Shown here: positions 46,507-61,998 of the stretch, piece by piece | Numbering within the stretch: position 1 is the first letter of the stretch | Layout of the letters: each line of letters begins with the position of its first letter | Assembly: GCA_002803225.1 (NCBI GenBank) | Contig: NXFV01002074.1 | Span: 1-64,000, forward strand | DNA from: Gamarada debralockiae | Taxonomy: Eukaryota > Ascomycota > Leotiomycetes > Helotiales > Hyphodiscaceae | Length of the DNA stretch: 64,000 nucleotides | Direction of reading: 5' to 3' | Notes under the pieces: generated by a model | The model's database searches: none | Told to the model about the DNA's origin: nothing | The model's input: the letters and a program-made list of their open reading frames with translations, nothing else | Position numbers and translations under genes: made by a program

Positions 46507-47297
46507 GATACCCGCTATTCCGGAGTCTTGGGGAAAGGACCTTTGAAGCTGCAAGTACAAAGTATGAGTGAAGTTGAAGGATCCGAATCGAGCCAACGAG
46601 CGCATGCAGTGTGCTCACGTGTGGACTGGCAGTCCTCATTTCTCCCGCAGAGACAGGGTGATTTGGCATCAATCATACAAAATTGAGAAGATTCAAGTGA
46701 AGATCTCGAACACATTTTATTCAGCGAATCATGAGCGGTATGATGTCTGCCAACCCATAAAACACACGTCTATGTCACCCATGTATCCAGCCCTCTTATA
46801 CTCTCCTATCAGTATCCCATACCTCCCATCCCACCGCTTTTGTCCCACAATCCGTCCAACCCTAAAAACACCGCTGTACTCCCACAAGACAGACCGAAAG
46901 AAGTATTAAGAGCGCATCTCAATCTCCAACACCAGAAGCATGGCGCAAAAACAATACAATGAAGAGAGAAATATCAAACAGACCGCATCCCATCATGCAA
47001 TTATCCCAGTCCATCGTGAAGTAACATACCAAATACTCATATGGACGCTTTCGTATCCATATAATTGCCACTTTGCTTTGGCATCCATACAGTCCCATGC
47101 ACGAACGAACAAACAAACAAACAGAACACCAGCCAAACCCCAAAAACATGTTTGTAGAAGAAGAATTTCGCAGTCCGGTGAAAACCATTACTAAAGTCAC
47201 TTTTTCCGTTCCTTTCCAAGACCGACCGACGCGCCTGCCATGAGATTTTTGTTTGATGAGCACTGCTCCAAAAGGAAAATGGTCGTGGGGAAAGGAA
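46507..47297. other. intergenic, no supported gene
   Basis: About 790 bases with the PUF gene 3' untranslated region and the promoter of the F-box relic. No coding signal supported. Confidence 0.4.
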
Positions 47298-50200
47298 TTA
47301 AACGCCGTTAATGACGACTTCGGGGCAATTCTTCTCGTTGAGTTCAACAACAGTCTTGCCAGACGAAGTGCTCTCGTTAGGGTCGTCTATCGTACTAACA
47401 TTCGTGCTTGGCAGACTGCTGCTTTGGGGGCTGTTTTGCCCATTGGTGAGCATCGGAGTGGGGGCGCTTGAGTTGATCTCAATGGGCAGTGTTTGCGTCG
47501 TGGGCGAGACAACTGACGACATATAAGGTTGAGGTCCGGTGAAGATCAGCTTTTCGATGGCGGCAATCTGCTTTCCGTAGTTGTACTTCTTGAGAGAGAT
47601 GAGCTGGGGCTTTATGTCCTCGACGAATGCATCACGTTCGGCACCCTTGAGTTGCGCGAGAAGCTTTTCTGTCAAAGGTTTAGCTTCGGTTGAAGTTTTG
47701 GAAGGGAGTGACTTACGAATCACATAATTGCCATATTGATCCTTCATCATCAGCTGCAAAGGACTCGTACCATCGCCATGCAATGCAGTCAATTGTGCAA
47801 CGATGGCCTGTCTTTGTTCATGGGTACCGAATTGGATGCTCTTCTCAACAACGTTCGAGGCAAACTTGTGCTTGGACAAAGTCAACAGCTGAGACGTGAT
47901 GATCTTGATTATCTTGGCACGATCTTCAGGCTTTCCGTGTTGGATGACATGTTGGGTGACATAATTGCCATATTGATCAGTGATGAGCATCGAAGCGCAC
48001 TGATGTAACTCCTCGAGAACGCCAGCTTGATCGCTGGGTTTGCAGTACTCTAATATCCGCTGAATGACTCGGCACCCATACGGATGTGTAGCAAGAACAT
48101 GCACCTGACCTCTGAAAGCTTCGATGATGAATTGGATGTGCTCCGTGGGTACTCGCTCGATGGCTTTTTGCACGACGTGATTGCCGTTCTGATCTTTAAC
48201 ACATTTGAGGACATCGGTCTGGAGTTCTGCAACGAGCTCGGCTTGTTGATCGGCGAGGACATGCTCGAGAGCCTGCACATGTTAGTAGTGGGAACCAGGA
48301 TCAATTAGAGTCTGGACTAACCTTTTGAACAACCCTACATCCGTACATCTGCATCGACAATTCCATAACGTGATTCTTCATTTGCTCTGCCAGTACTCGC
48401 TTCTGGATTTGGTTGCCATGCTCGAATAGTTTTTGGATAACATAGTTGCCAAAGACGTCGGTCATCAGTTGCAAGGCGTTTGGTTGAATCTCTCGGAAAA
48501 GCTGCTCCTTCTCATCACTGTTGGCAGTCTCAAGCTTCTGTTGAATGAACCGTGATCCGTGTTGATCGCCACTGAACTCAACTACATGCTCATAGATGTC
48601 CTTGAGCTCGTATCGCTTGTTCGATTTGGAATTGGAACGGAACTCTTCTAACAATACACTTCGGACGCCGAGACCGATGTCTTGATCCTTGGCTGGGCGT
48701 GTTGGTATGCCCTGTGCAGGAGGGAAGGAAGGCATTGACATTTGATATCCATACGCAACGCCACCCGGACGGAAGTTTTGGGGTGGGTAGTCATAGAGAT
48801 GTGGTGGGTATTGGCCTTGGAACTGGCCGTAACTCATGTAAGCTTGTTGGGCAAAATGAATGTTCTGGAGTCTCCTGTCCAGCTCGCCGGCTCCTTGCTG
48901 AACTCGCGGACCTCTTGAACTGGGTCGGTAGATCTGATCAGATCCTAAAGGAGGAGTGCCTGTTGCGGAATAATACTTGGGGCTGTTTAGTCCTCGACGA
49001 TAATCACTCCCAGCAGGAGATACGGAGCCTCGATCTCCAAAGCGAGGTGCCTTGCTGTAGTAGCCCTGGTCTGCGAATGGTTGATTTGAGTAGTTGTCCA
49101 AATTCCCGAACGATTTCTGACCACTCGAAACTTCGTTCCACATGCCTGCTCCGCCATTGAGCTGGTAGTTGTTCTGGGCAAAATTTGAATTGTTCTGAGA
49201 GTACGATGTTGAGTTGTTGATGTGAGATCCCGCACCGGTGGAATCGACGTCACCATCAAATCTAAGCCCTGCAAACTTCTCCCGTAGCTCTGCCTCTGTC
49301 TGCGAGTTGAGATCATTGTACCTCGAGCCATTGGTCTGATGGAAGGGTCCTGACGGTCCAGAATATGAGGGACGAGAGGAATGAATGGAGCTGTTTGGTG
49401 TGTGACCGATCGAACCGTAGGATGTGTTGCCATTGCCAAATGCTACGCCGTTTCCATTCAGCCCCGAATCTGAGGCTCTCGAAGGAGGCATACTCCCATC
49501 TCTTGACACGCTGCTACCAATTCCAAGGAAAGGGAGGTTTTGTGAGCCCATCTGATCTCCTCTAAATGGTCTTGAAGTAATGTCCATGTTATAGGCCTCT
49601 GCACTTGTAGGAAATGGTGTCGAGTTCTCCTTATCATCGTTATAGCCAAATGAAGGCTTGTTGAATTTGAAAGGTCCCGAAGAAGGGTCGAGGCTGCTCT
49701 TGGGCTGTGGCCTGCCAAAGTTTGTTCCTTGGCCAATAGCTTGTCGAGGCTGAGTGTATGAATTCTGTACTTCTAACAGTCCTCGTCCATCGGATGATAT
49801 GCTCCCTCGGACTGCAGAGGGGGATGTGCTTCCACTGTGTGAGGACTGGAGTGTAGGAGAGGTGGTGTCTGGATTCCAGGGCCCATTTGGGCGTGCATTC
49901 CAAGGATCGGGTTCGGACGACGCAGCTAGACCACCTGAACCGCTGGGCCCCTCAGGGAAATCATCGTTATCCGCTATATTGAAATCAGTGGCCGCACAAG
50001 TTTCCTTCCCCAGTATAGACGTACCGCGAGACCGTGAAGGCTCTCTCTTCGTGTTTGCAAATCCACTGCCAATCGGGTTGCTGCCCCAGATATCACTCGA
50101 GGGCTGCCAGCTGCCTCCATTGCCAAATGTTTGACCACCAAGAGTCGAAGGTTGGGAGGTTCTGTCGTCGCTATTATGCCTACCGGGGGCTGTATTGAAA

Positions 50201-50435
50201 TTTCCGAACTGAGTTGGCCGAGTCTATTGAAACGGGTTAGTATGATGCATTGGATATTGATCGAGGGATTCCTTGGACTCACAGCACTTGTCATGGCACC
50301 AGACGGCCTGGTCGTAGCCGCAGAAGTCATCACTGCGCCTGTGTGGAAATCTTTGTATGTATGTGAAACGTCGGTGGAGGACGGTCGAATTATATTGGAA
50401 AGCCGATATGTCTGGCCGTCGAAATCTGTAACCAA
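47298..50435 (-). CDS. PUF3: Pumilio-family RNA-binding protein, Puf3 class, 4 exons
   Basis: Exons 50435-50283, 50223-48322, 48272-47717 and 47668-47298 give 993 residues. The first 580 residues are Ser/Asn/Gly/Gln-rich and likely disordered. The C-terminal third has eight Puf repeats whose RNA-contact triplets are readable in order: SRFIQ, NYVIQ, CRVVQ, NHVVQ, CRVIQ, NYVTQ, SNVVE, NYVIQ. By the published Pumilio code (repeat 8 reads the 5' base) this specifies UGUA-U-AUA, the Puf3/PUM1 site. Puf3-class proteins bind 3' untranslated regions, in yeast mainly of nuclear mRNAs for mitochondrial biogenesis, and recruit deadenylation. Exon joins fall inside repeats and restore them exactly. Cytoplasmic. 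Confidence 0.95.
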
Positions 50436-51832
50436 AGAATAGTCTTTGTACTGGCGTATTTGACAGGTTTTAGATCTATGTGACTGTGAGGATGGTGGAT
50501 GTCAGCATGTATGCGGTAAGGCTGATCCGACGGCCTGGAGCTGAATGAGGCACGACTCACCAGTGCAGTTTGTCGGGGTATGTAGAGGCCGATTATGCAA
50601 GAAAGCTCATATACAAGAGAAGTTTCGGGACGGAGATGTAGAGTTCAAGAGGTGTCGAGCATAGAGGGGAGAGGAGAAGGAGGTAGTTGAAGGGTCAAGA
50701 AAAGGTCGCGCGACACAAACGAAGGGCTTGTCATATGTAGCGCGGCTTTGAGTTTGGAGGTAGGCACCCGTGCAGCAGCAGCCAGATCAGCGAGGTATTT
50801 GGCTGTGAAATTGGCAGTCTCCTCCTTTATGCGCTGTCTTTCCTGAATTCGAGTCGGTCTATCTCATTCGGCGAAGATACGTTGGATTTTTGGACGCGGA
50901 AAGATGCGCCTGGGGAAGCAAGGGAGAAGGGGCCAGGAACGCAGGTCGATGATATTTCTTAAAGTACTGAGACCACCAGGAAACGAGCGAAATCGTATGG
51001 ACGAAGAGGATAGAGGATGGTGTATTGTTCCACAGCGCTTTTTGCTGATGATCAACGGGTATTGGGGGTTGGTCGAAGAAGAATGGGTATCGTAATCGTG
51101 GATAGTCGTCGGGGTTGTTTTCGTCGATTCGTTACTTCCTTGTGGTGTAGATCCCTTCAAGAGCCAAAAAAAAAGGAATTTGGGACGAGGTAATCAAGCA
51201 GTCATAAATCCCATTCGTATCGTTTGTATGGGGGCTCTTGAGGCAGTGAAGGGGAGAGGGAATGAAGGATCCTGGGGCTTTTTCTTGGGTGGTGGCTTGA
51301 GATATTATTTGGGGTTTACCAAACTTCAAGTGGTCTAAGCGGACTAGCACTGATTGTCACGATTGACAGGCTTGGCTGGTGCTGAACAAGTGTGTTTAGA
51401 GCTCCCCACCAAGCCTTATGGCGCCAGCACCGGCCCCATGAGTTGGGATCCTTTGTATTTGAAGACGTAGTAGATCTTTACGTCTTTACATCTGATAGTC
51501 TAGAATTTAGTCTACCGGCATTGTACTTTTCTTTATCGAATCTACAACGTCTCAGTAACTATTTCCTTACCCCAAGTACCAAGTACCCCAACTTAAGCAG
51601 CATTGCCAGATTCAGGGGAAAGGGAGGCTAAGCTGTGGCAAGAATGGGTAATCAATCATTTTGTACTTATCGTCATAGCGAAATTTCCCCTTCAAATCCC
51701 CATTGGAATTCCAATACCAGTATCACTCAAAATGGGGTAGCTCGTAACTTCACCAACCTCACTCGGGCCCCAAAAATGCAAATCATCGACTCATTCTTAG
51801 CCAGGACAATTTTTTGATTCTTCCCTTGCGCC
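50436..51832. other. intergenic, PUF3 upstream region
   Basis: 1.4 kb without a recognisable gene. It likely contains the PUF3 promoter and a long leader. An A-run lies near 51165. Confidence 0.4.
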
Positions 51833-52405
51833 TTGCGGGTGGCCCTCTTTCTCGCCCCTCGCCTACAAACAATGCAACAGTGTTTCATCACTGTCCTGAC
51901 GCCATCTTCTCCACACAAGATCACCCAGAAAAGATTCAGCTTGGACCCCTATCAGTCATTTCTGGCCCCCTCCATTCCTCAACACGATTCGAACGATCCA
52001 GAATCCCAGCATTCATATCTGAATCGTTCAGACGAATTGAACAATTCAAAATCTACAAAATCGAATTCAAATGTATTGACCAGACGTTCTGGACGATTCA
52101 AAACTCCCACGAAGACGGGATCGCCGATCTCGAATGAGGCAATCATTACCGTTACATGGCAATACCCTCAGTGCTGTCTTTGCAGTCCCGATGATCTCGA
52201 AACACACCTCATAGATCTATCGAAAGAAGGATCAGCAGATATACCCGTCGTTCTATTCAACTCATACACGCTAATGCTGCTCGAGGTCATCGTAAACGGC
52301 TACCAGCATTTGAGGGTTGAGACAGTATTGCACAAGTATGGTGGCATATTCTGCTTGACTATCCAGCGCCAGCAGTTGAGCAGTTCACCAGGGGCGCCAG
52401 TCTAA
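51833..52405 (+). CDS. doubtful open frame, 190 codons
   Basis: This is the longest open frame in the 50.4-55.2 kb interval, starting MRVALFLAPRLQTMQQCF. It contains CCLCSPDDLETHLIDL and a hydrophobic stretch PVVLFNSYTLMLLEVIV. The middle is low-complexity (Ser/Asn/Asp) and the DNA is AT-rich with repeated ATTCAA words. There are no recognised domains and no clear intron continuation. It may be a relic or chance. Confidence 0.25.
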   Translation: MRVALFLAPRLQTMQQCFITVLTPSSPHKITQKRFSLDPYQSFLAPSIPQHDSNDPESQHSYLNRSDELNNSKSTKSNSNVLTRRSGRFKTPTKTGSPISNEAIITVTWQYPQCCLCSPDDLETHLIDLSKEGSADIPVVLFNSYTLMLLEVIVNGYQHLRVETVLHKYGGIFCLTIQRQQLSSSPGAPV

Positions 52406-55173
52406 CGTACGGCACTTCTCGATGCAGAACGAGCATCCGTGGAAGGCTTTCCGAGCTCCCATCTCGCCCGACTCCAAGCTTCAAAGGTCCACATTCGAGA
52501 GCCTCACATACTATCATGGTTCACGGGATCCATCGAGACCAAAAGATAATCTTGCCAGCCAATTATTGGACCAGTGCAGAGGATTAATTGGACAAATTTT
52601 TGAGGAATTTCGCCTTCCTGCATCTCTCGACGCTGAGGGGTTTCTTCCGCCGCCGAATCGATACATCAAGCCTTTCCAGATCTCTTCTGTACTCCCAACC
52701 AGCAAATATCGTTCCACTCTGACGGTCCTGGCGCCTCTTCCGTTCTACAAAGTCACGGCTTGAGAGGTCCACCGTCCACAGCGGGGATGCCGATCGGGTC
52801 AATACTTTATCTGCACCACCGTTGTTGTTGGTTGGGGGTGCTTTCCGTCTCGCCTGTCTTGAAAAAGAAGCAAAGACATGGTCCACCATCTTGTACGCAC
52901 TAGAACGATGGCTGCGAAGCATACATTCCCGAAATCTGACAAGTGACAGGAGCCAGTAAGGATGTGCATCGCAATATATCCTGTGTGGGTCTTTTGAAGT
53001 ACTTCTTTCCTCACCGCTGTTTGCCTTATTTCCCTGCCTCGAGCGATGACTTGTCGTGGTGAGGGCACGAAGTTTGCCCGTACAGAAGATTTGAGTTTGC
53101 GACCTAGTTCAGGTTGCACAGCATGAAGCGCCTGACCCAGGGTAGACTTGCATCGAGAGGTTGTATGGTATCACGTGATTGTTAGTGCAGGAGCTTCTTG
53201 CAGGAGAGGCTGCCGCCCCGGAAGCAAAGCCTCTTGCACGCTGTCCACTAAGTGTTGGGCTTCTGGTAAGGTTACTCAACCATTGGGATTCTCCCGATTC
53301 AGCATGTGGAGTTGCGAATCAACAAGTATCACGGCAACCCCCGATTGAATGAGTCAGAAACAACATCTTATCATCTGAGTGATTTCTGTTCGTACAATAG
53401 TCGGTCACATGTCTCCAGATTTGAGTTTAAAAAAGCAAAGGTGGTCCCAAGTCCTTGTCACTCCTGGCCTATCACAATTCGGAATGCAAAGAAAGGAGAG
53501 GCTTGGATGGACTGAAGATCCTTGACTACTAGACAACAGCACCGATCAATGTAGGAAGATTACCCCTCAATCGCTATCCGGCGGCACTTTTGGGGATATC
53601 AGATCATGACGCTTTCTAGAAAAAGGTTGATTCCTCACATCATGGGCCGTGCCGAGATCGACGCCTTTGTCCTCCGCCGAAGATTGGGACCGAATGAGAT
53701 CTATCGGATTGCCGTGATTTGGGGCGCGTAGTGAGCTGATTGGTGAGAGCTAACCAGATCAATGGGAATGCAAATATCATGCTTTACCAAATCTGCGTCT
53801 GGTAAATCATGGAAAGCTCTCCTCAAGCACGTTTTATGCAGCAAAATTATGTAAGGTCTATTAGATAACTCATGCTCAATACTACGTGGAAAGCAGACGG
53901 TTGAAGAAACACCTCCTTCCACGTGACCTGAATCAACTCAGCCACCTCTTATCCTTGCACAAGCCACTTGACATTGAAATTTCTACCTCAGGCCAGCGTA
54001 TAAGAAAGAGCTACTGTGGGTTGCTCAATCAAACCGACGAGTGGTGGACTCAGCAACTTAAGTTCTTTTTCACTCATAACACGTGATATACCTGTGACCT
54101 TCATACCCCAAGCTGCCAACAGGATAAACGGATCAATCCATCAATCGTTCACCCTCCACACTCATTCCATCCCACGTTTATTGGCTTTAGAAAGGGTGCA
54201 AGGCACCTGTGCGAGCGACAGTGTTCCAAAACCCATGATCCGCGACACGATTCACAGCTCCTTATTCATGCTTATTTTTCAGACGAACCTATCAAGGGAT
54301 GCGCAGAAGATCAGACAAAATTCTATTTAAAAGCTTAACCTACCCCAACATCTTTGTTTTCGAGATCATCCCCCGAGAGATGTTGTCGTCGCATGCCAAG
54401 ATGATACTGACAATCGTTGGCAATCGATAGAAGAATCGAGAAAGTCTCTTAAGCGCTCCATTATCAAAAGGGGGTTTCCAGGCTTCAAGGCAGCGAAACC
54501 TCTCCACTCCTTTTATCCAAAATTGGGAGAGTTTTTCATTTCCGAACCGTTGGCCCTATCAATCCTAGCCTGCGAACACCGCGAGTGCCCCACAATAAGC
54601 GCTCTCCTCTCGGCTCTCATTGGCCCACCTCCAAATTGGCAAGTCAGGAACCGATTCCTCTTGGGCTGTGTTCAGCGCTTCTGCCTGACTAGCGTAAATC
54701 CCACAGGGGCCGAACTCAATCTCCCAGACCTCATCGTCGTCGTCGTCCTTACTTCCTTTCCTCAACGACCAAAAGTCAAGTACAACAAAGAGCAATCGTT
54801 CTTTCCTTCCTTCGGGACCCCACGTTCATTCCATAGGTTTTTGGCTTCACTCCTTTAGCTGATTACCGTCCATTCATTCGAGAGAAAATATCGCCTCCCA
54901 ACCTCGCACAAAGTCAACCACTCATCTTGGACCAATCCTACTTTTGCTACTTGCGTAAGTCGAATTCTCTCATCCAACACCAACACACCACCAGCCCCGA
55001 CTTACAATGCTCGAATTCCGCCCTGCATCAATGGCAGACCAAAATGCCATCAATAAGACCATGTTTACTAACATCCAACCGCACAATAGTCCCAAACAGC
55101 TACCTACAATAAGCATCATCAATCCTCACGATTTTGAACGACCTCAATAAGCCTTACGACTTCTCTTCTTAAA
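52406..55173. other. 2.8 kb with no supported gene
   Basis: Only short frames without motifs on either strand. The 3' end must hold the promoter and CT/CA-rich leader of the membrane-protein gene. Confidence 0.4.
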
Positions 55174-55737
55174 ATGGACTCAATGAGCACCATCATCGCA
55201 CGCGGCAGCGCCCTCTTGAACGTCCGAGACACCTCATCCACCATGTCAACAACCATGATCGACCTGCTCATCGTCCTCATGGCCCTGATTTTCGTTTCCC
55301 TCCTGCTGGTCGGAGCCCTGTACACCGTGCGCAAGATCCGCCGCTCCAGAGCTATCGCCCGCCAATCCCTTCCTCAGTACAACGAGAAGCCTACTTCAAA
55401 TCACCGTCGCCTCACAATCACTGCTACACCATACGGCCGCGGCTCCTCCATCTACGTTTACGATGAGAAGAGCCCTATGATTAGCAACCCATCGTCACCT
55501 CCTCTCTCGCCTGAGGATGTACCCGAGATCCGAATTACGTTCCCTGATGAGCAGGACGAGGCTGGACGGAGAAAGAGCGGCCGGGTTGTTATTGTAAGGG
55601 TTGGAGAGACGAGTGTTGGTCTTGAGCCGTTGAAGGAGGAGCAGTTGCCTGCATACGAGAAGGAAAGCGGAGAGCGGTTCCACTCTATCGATATGGAGCG
55701 CATCGGCGGGCTGAAGGAGAAGTCCAGTTGGTCATGA
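55174..55737 (+). CDS. single-pass membrane protein with LPxY motifs, unknown
   Basis: Single exon, 187 residues. A short polar N-terminus is followed by one membrane helix at about residues 28-50 (LLIVLMALIFVSLLLVGALY) and a basic stop-transfer segment (RKIRRSRAIARQ), predicting a cytosolic C-terminal tail. The tail carries two LPxY motifs (LPQY, LPAY), variants of the PY motif bound by WW domains of Rsp5/Nedd4-type ubiquitin ligases, plus many Ser-Pro sites. The layout resembles small Rsp5 adaptor or trafficking proteins, but no family is recognised and the role is inference. Coding quality is good throughout, and the CT/CA-rich leader suits a fungal promoter. Confidence 0.75.
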   Translation: MDSMSTIIARGSALLNVRDTSSTMSTTMIDLLIVLMALIFVSLLLVGALYTVRKIRRSRAIARQSLPQYNEKPTSNHRRLTITATPYGRGSSIYVYDEKSPMISNPSSPPLSPEDVPEIRITFPDEQDEAGRRKSGRVVIVRVGETSVGLEPLKEEQLPAYEKESGERFHSIDMERIGGLKEKSSWS

Positions 55738-56966
55738 TCTCCTCCCAGTTATCAATACTTCGACCTCTCATACATTCACTCGCGCTGGCTTGCACGTACC
55801 TCCCTGGCCCAGCACAGCAACGACTTCTTCCTCACATACTTCACGACACGCATCTTGCATTCTTTGGCGCCTCCTACTTGAGGATTGGAGTTTCGATTCA
55901 TTCTGACAATGACGACGGTTTCGGAAAAGGATTAGAGCGAACGACCTACATATGGATGGGATGCACGTTCGGTACATTATGTCCACACAGACGCAAAAGC
56001 TCTCTCCTTCTCTGTACACAGTGTCGCCACCTGCTAATACTCGAACTTTCTGGGCGATTTGGGTGTATTGGGAGCGTTCTTCGCATAAATTCTGACTCTG
56101 TACTTAATGTATTCTACGTAATTTCAAGACTGAAAGTTCGATTGTGCACACATATATGCTAGGTGATGAATGTGATTCGGTTTCATAATGATTAGTGAAG
56201 TACCAGGTTGCAATATTTGAGGATAGGATGAAAGCTTCGTTTCAGGCTTCTCAGGAGAAAGATTGTCGACGGGTGGACTGGCATGAGGGCTTGCCAATTC
56301 GGGAAGTCATGGGGGTGAAGTCGAGGCATCTTTAGAAAGGCGCGACAATGTTTTCGAGCATCGAAGGTGTCGGTCAAAAGTCCACATGAGTAGAGTCCTG
56401 GAGGAATGATTCCGGTTAATGAAGCAGAACCTCGATGGGGAGTTTTGTCGAAGGACGCAGAGGATTGTTGGGTTGTCAACCATTTCGGTCACTTGAAGTC
56501 ATTCACCAGAGGGCACATCAAATTGAGAAATTTCTCGTTCATCTATGATCCTAGCTGACTAGCTACAAAGCCATCTATCCGCAGCGAAATAACCACGATC
56601 CTCAAGCCTGAGCCCTCAAGGTCACGGGAAATGCAGCAACCTAGGGGAGAGCAATCTATGATAAGCAGACGGACCACGTATAGCGATCCCCGCTCCTCAA
56701 GTCTAAAACGTGTCCGTCCGTAAAAGTAAAGAGCAAGCAATTTTCGTATGAAGGGGGAAAAGGACAAGATTACAAGAGGGCGAAAGAAAAAGTGTCAGCA
56801 AATTCAAGGCAATCTACTATCCCTCTCCCAAACCTGATCAACAACGCCTGAACGACCTGTATGAAATGCTGTGTTTGTCGAGTGTGTGGACGATATCCGA
56901 TGCTTTCGAGAAGTCGAGGGATGTTCGGCAAGACGATGACATGACTGGTGCGGTCATGTAAATGCT
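55738..56966. other. intergenic between convergent genes
   Basis: 1.2 kb without supported genes. It holds the 3' regions of the membrane-protein gene and DBP2. Confidence 0.4.
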
Positions 56967-59507
<2,541 letters not shown>

Positions 59508-59894
59508 CTTCGATTGCTGTTTATCGGTTGAAAAGAGTGAACGAGGGTGAGTGAGATGGTAGAATTACTGTCGCGATATTAGTTCTGCGCGAATAGCTCT
59601 TCTGGTCGATGAGAAGAGGCCTGGCAGAATGTGTCGTGATGGGTTGATGTTGAAGGGAAGGAGCGCAGGTTTGGAAAACTTGACTGACAAAAAAAGTATT
59701 TTAGTTTCTCACTTGGGCTAACCTAAAATAGGCAAGGCGCATTTAAGCGAAGGTGGCCAAAAGGTCCCCTTTTGGAGGTATGTGCCCTCTCACGATTCAG
59801 TCATCAACATAATTCATTCTGCCTCGTTCCAACTCGTTCCATGCATAAATTCTTCGATGTTTGAATCGTAAATTCATCAAGTCATTGTCATTCC

Positions 59895-61998
59895 TCATGC
59901 ATTACCAGCACCCATGTCCCAGAAACCTGTCTCCATCTGCCAAAAGTCAGCATCGATGTCTCATTCGTGAGGACATAGCTCACCTTTGTAGCATGAATAA
60001 ATATCTTAACTAATTCTTCAATGCGACTTGGTGACTGTAATACAGCATTTTTCTCGAGTAAGGCTTCGATCTGTAAGTGAATGGACATCACATGACCAGA
60101 AATTCGCTCACCTGAGCCCACTCTCACAGCCTCGGTGTAATCATCGGCAACATAGTTTTCGATCCATTTCCAGTAGATATTGCCTTCTCGTTTTGTTTTT
60201 GGGTCTGCATGAAGTCTTTTTGCGATATCTCCATAGCCGATTAGACAAGGAGCTAGCGCCACCTGGAGTGCCAGCCAGTCTTGAGATTGTCCAATATCGA
60301 GTACGTATCTGCTTCTGATTCAGCCATTCATCCATGTTAAATCGGATGCAGTCAAGTACCTGGTGTACGCAGTGCAGGCTACCAGAACGATTAGTTAGTC
60401 TTCACAATCTGGAAGAAATCAGACATACCTTGGCTTTCCTCCGTCATCTCAATCTCTGCTTTTGTGACGCCAAAGTCCCTGCAATAATCGATGTGTAAAC
60501 CCATCTCGTGATGAGTGTGGGCCACAATTTTGGCAGCCTTTCAACTGTCAGCCTCCATGTTCATGCGTGTGATTGGAGTTCCTCACAGCAGCAATATCCT
60601 CCATCGTCTTGGCTTTGTATGCTGCTAAAGCATTTGCTCTTGCGAATTGAACCTGCCAGAGTCAGATTATGCTCAATCCGTCTTCCAACAGAGCGACAGA
60701 CCAGAAACAAGTAGTCTTGAATGAGGTAAAATTTGAAAGCCGACACTGGCAAAGTTCCATCAGCAAGTCCAGCCACGAAAACGTGTTCAGTATGGCCTCG
60801 CCACGCCTTCTGCACGTCGGGCCTGTCGAGGACATACTCGATAAATCGTCCGCTACCAAACAGCGTCAATAACAAGTAGAAGGGATCCTCAAAGGATGAC
60901 TTACGGTGCGAATGGGAGAGTGTAAGTAGAATGAAAGTGATTGATGGGACCATTCCCGTGTCCCAGATCAGTCGAGGTTCTGATACCAGCCTCAACATAT
61001 CTGCATGCACGCTTCACAGCATGGATCACGTCCAGTCCATTTGCGAGATTCGACGCAATTGCAGCTGCAAAGATCAGAATGCGTCATATCTCATAGAAGA
61101 GGTATGTACTCACAAGCCAAGGAGCATCCGGTCCCATGAGTATTCTTGGATTTTTGGTACTTGGTTTCGATCCTGGTAACTTGACCTTCCCCATACAGAA
61201 TGTCAATCATGAGCTCTCTCTCCGCATCTGTGCTCGCAATAGCCCCGTCTTTCTTGAATGGGAGATGACCACCTTTCACAAGCACGTATTTTGGCCCGAG
61301 AGATTGCACAGCCTTGGCAAGATCGATCAGATCATCGACATTTTGAGGGTCATGAACAACTTTGCCTGCATCGGAGAGAAGGAGTTTTGCTTCTGGGACA
61401 TTTGGCGTAAGGACAGTAGCGTAGGGAAGGAGCAGTTCTCGGAGCTCGCGGACGGCAGCTTGGGGGAGCAATTGAGAGCCGCTCGTTGAGACCATTACCT
61501 GTGTCCGTCAGAATGCACTGCTTGTACGTTCACAGAGAATCACGCCTACTGGATCAATAACAGTGGTTGTTACGTGATGCTCCTGGAGAGCTTTTGCCAC
61601 CACTTCGATGGTTTCTGCTGATGCCAGCATACCTTACGAGAGTGAGAATGAGTCAAATCACGGCTAAATTCTGGCGATGGACCAGGACTATATGAACGGA
61701 GGAACTGTACCAGTTTTGACAACGTCCACGCCAATGTCGGTAATACATGCATCAATCAACTTCCGCACGAAGTCCGGAGGGGTAGGATGAATATCAATCA
61801 CGCCCATCGTATTTTGGGCGGTCAACGCAGTCGTCGCGGTCATTGCATAGCAACCATGAGCCGCGATGACCTTTTGGTCTGTTTCCAGGCCCCTGTCATT
61901 TGTGAGCTTGGAATGAAAGCCAGGAACGAGAACAGAAAAACTTACGCACCCCCACTGGAGTCAGAGCCTGCAATCACTAAGACCCTTCCTTTACTCAT
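59895..61998 (-). CDS. THI20: HMP(-P) kinase / thiaminase II fusion (Thi20 type), 12 exons
   Basis: Exons: 61998-61946, 61892-61711, 61632-61550, 61498-61114, 61064-60905, 60852-60702, 60652-60587, 60537-60429, 60378-60360, 60308-60112, 60063-59984 and 59936-59895; 508 residues. The N-terminal ThiD domain phosphorylates hydroxymethylpyrimidine twice for thiamine synthesis: VLVIAGSDSSGGAGLETDQK, TGMLASAETIEVVAKAL, VIDPVMVSTSG, and HGTGCSLA, the GTGC anion-hole motif. The C-terminal TenA domain (thiaminase II, pyrimidine salvage) runs from GRFIEYVLDRPDVQKAW through EMGLHIDYCRDFGV, TAYTRYVLDIG and APCLIGYGDI to METGFWDMG. The gene is intron-dense; exon 9 has 19 nt. The exon 11 acceptor is the less obvious GAAG because the nearer CAG breaks the frame, so that junction is tentative. 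Cytosolic. Confidence 0.93.

Noticed and set aside
61136..61489. 117-codon plus-strand frame opposite THI20
   Set aside because: Antisense to the kinase domain exon, with no recognisable protein.
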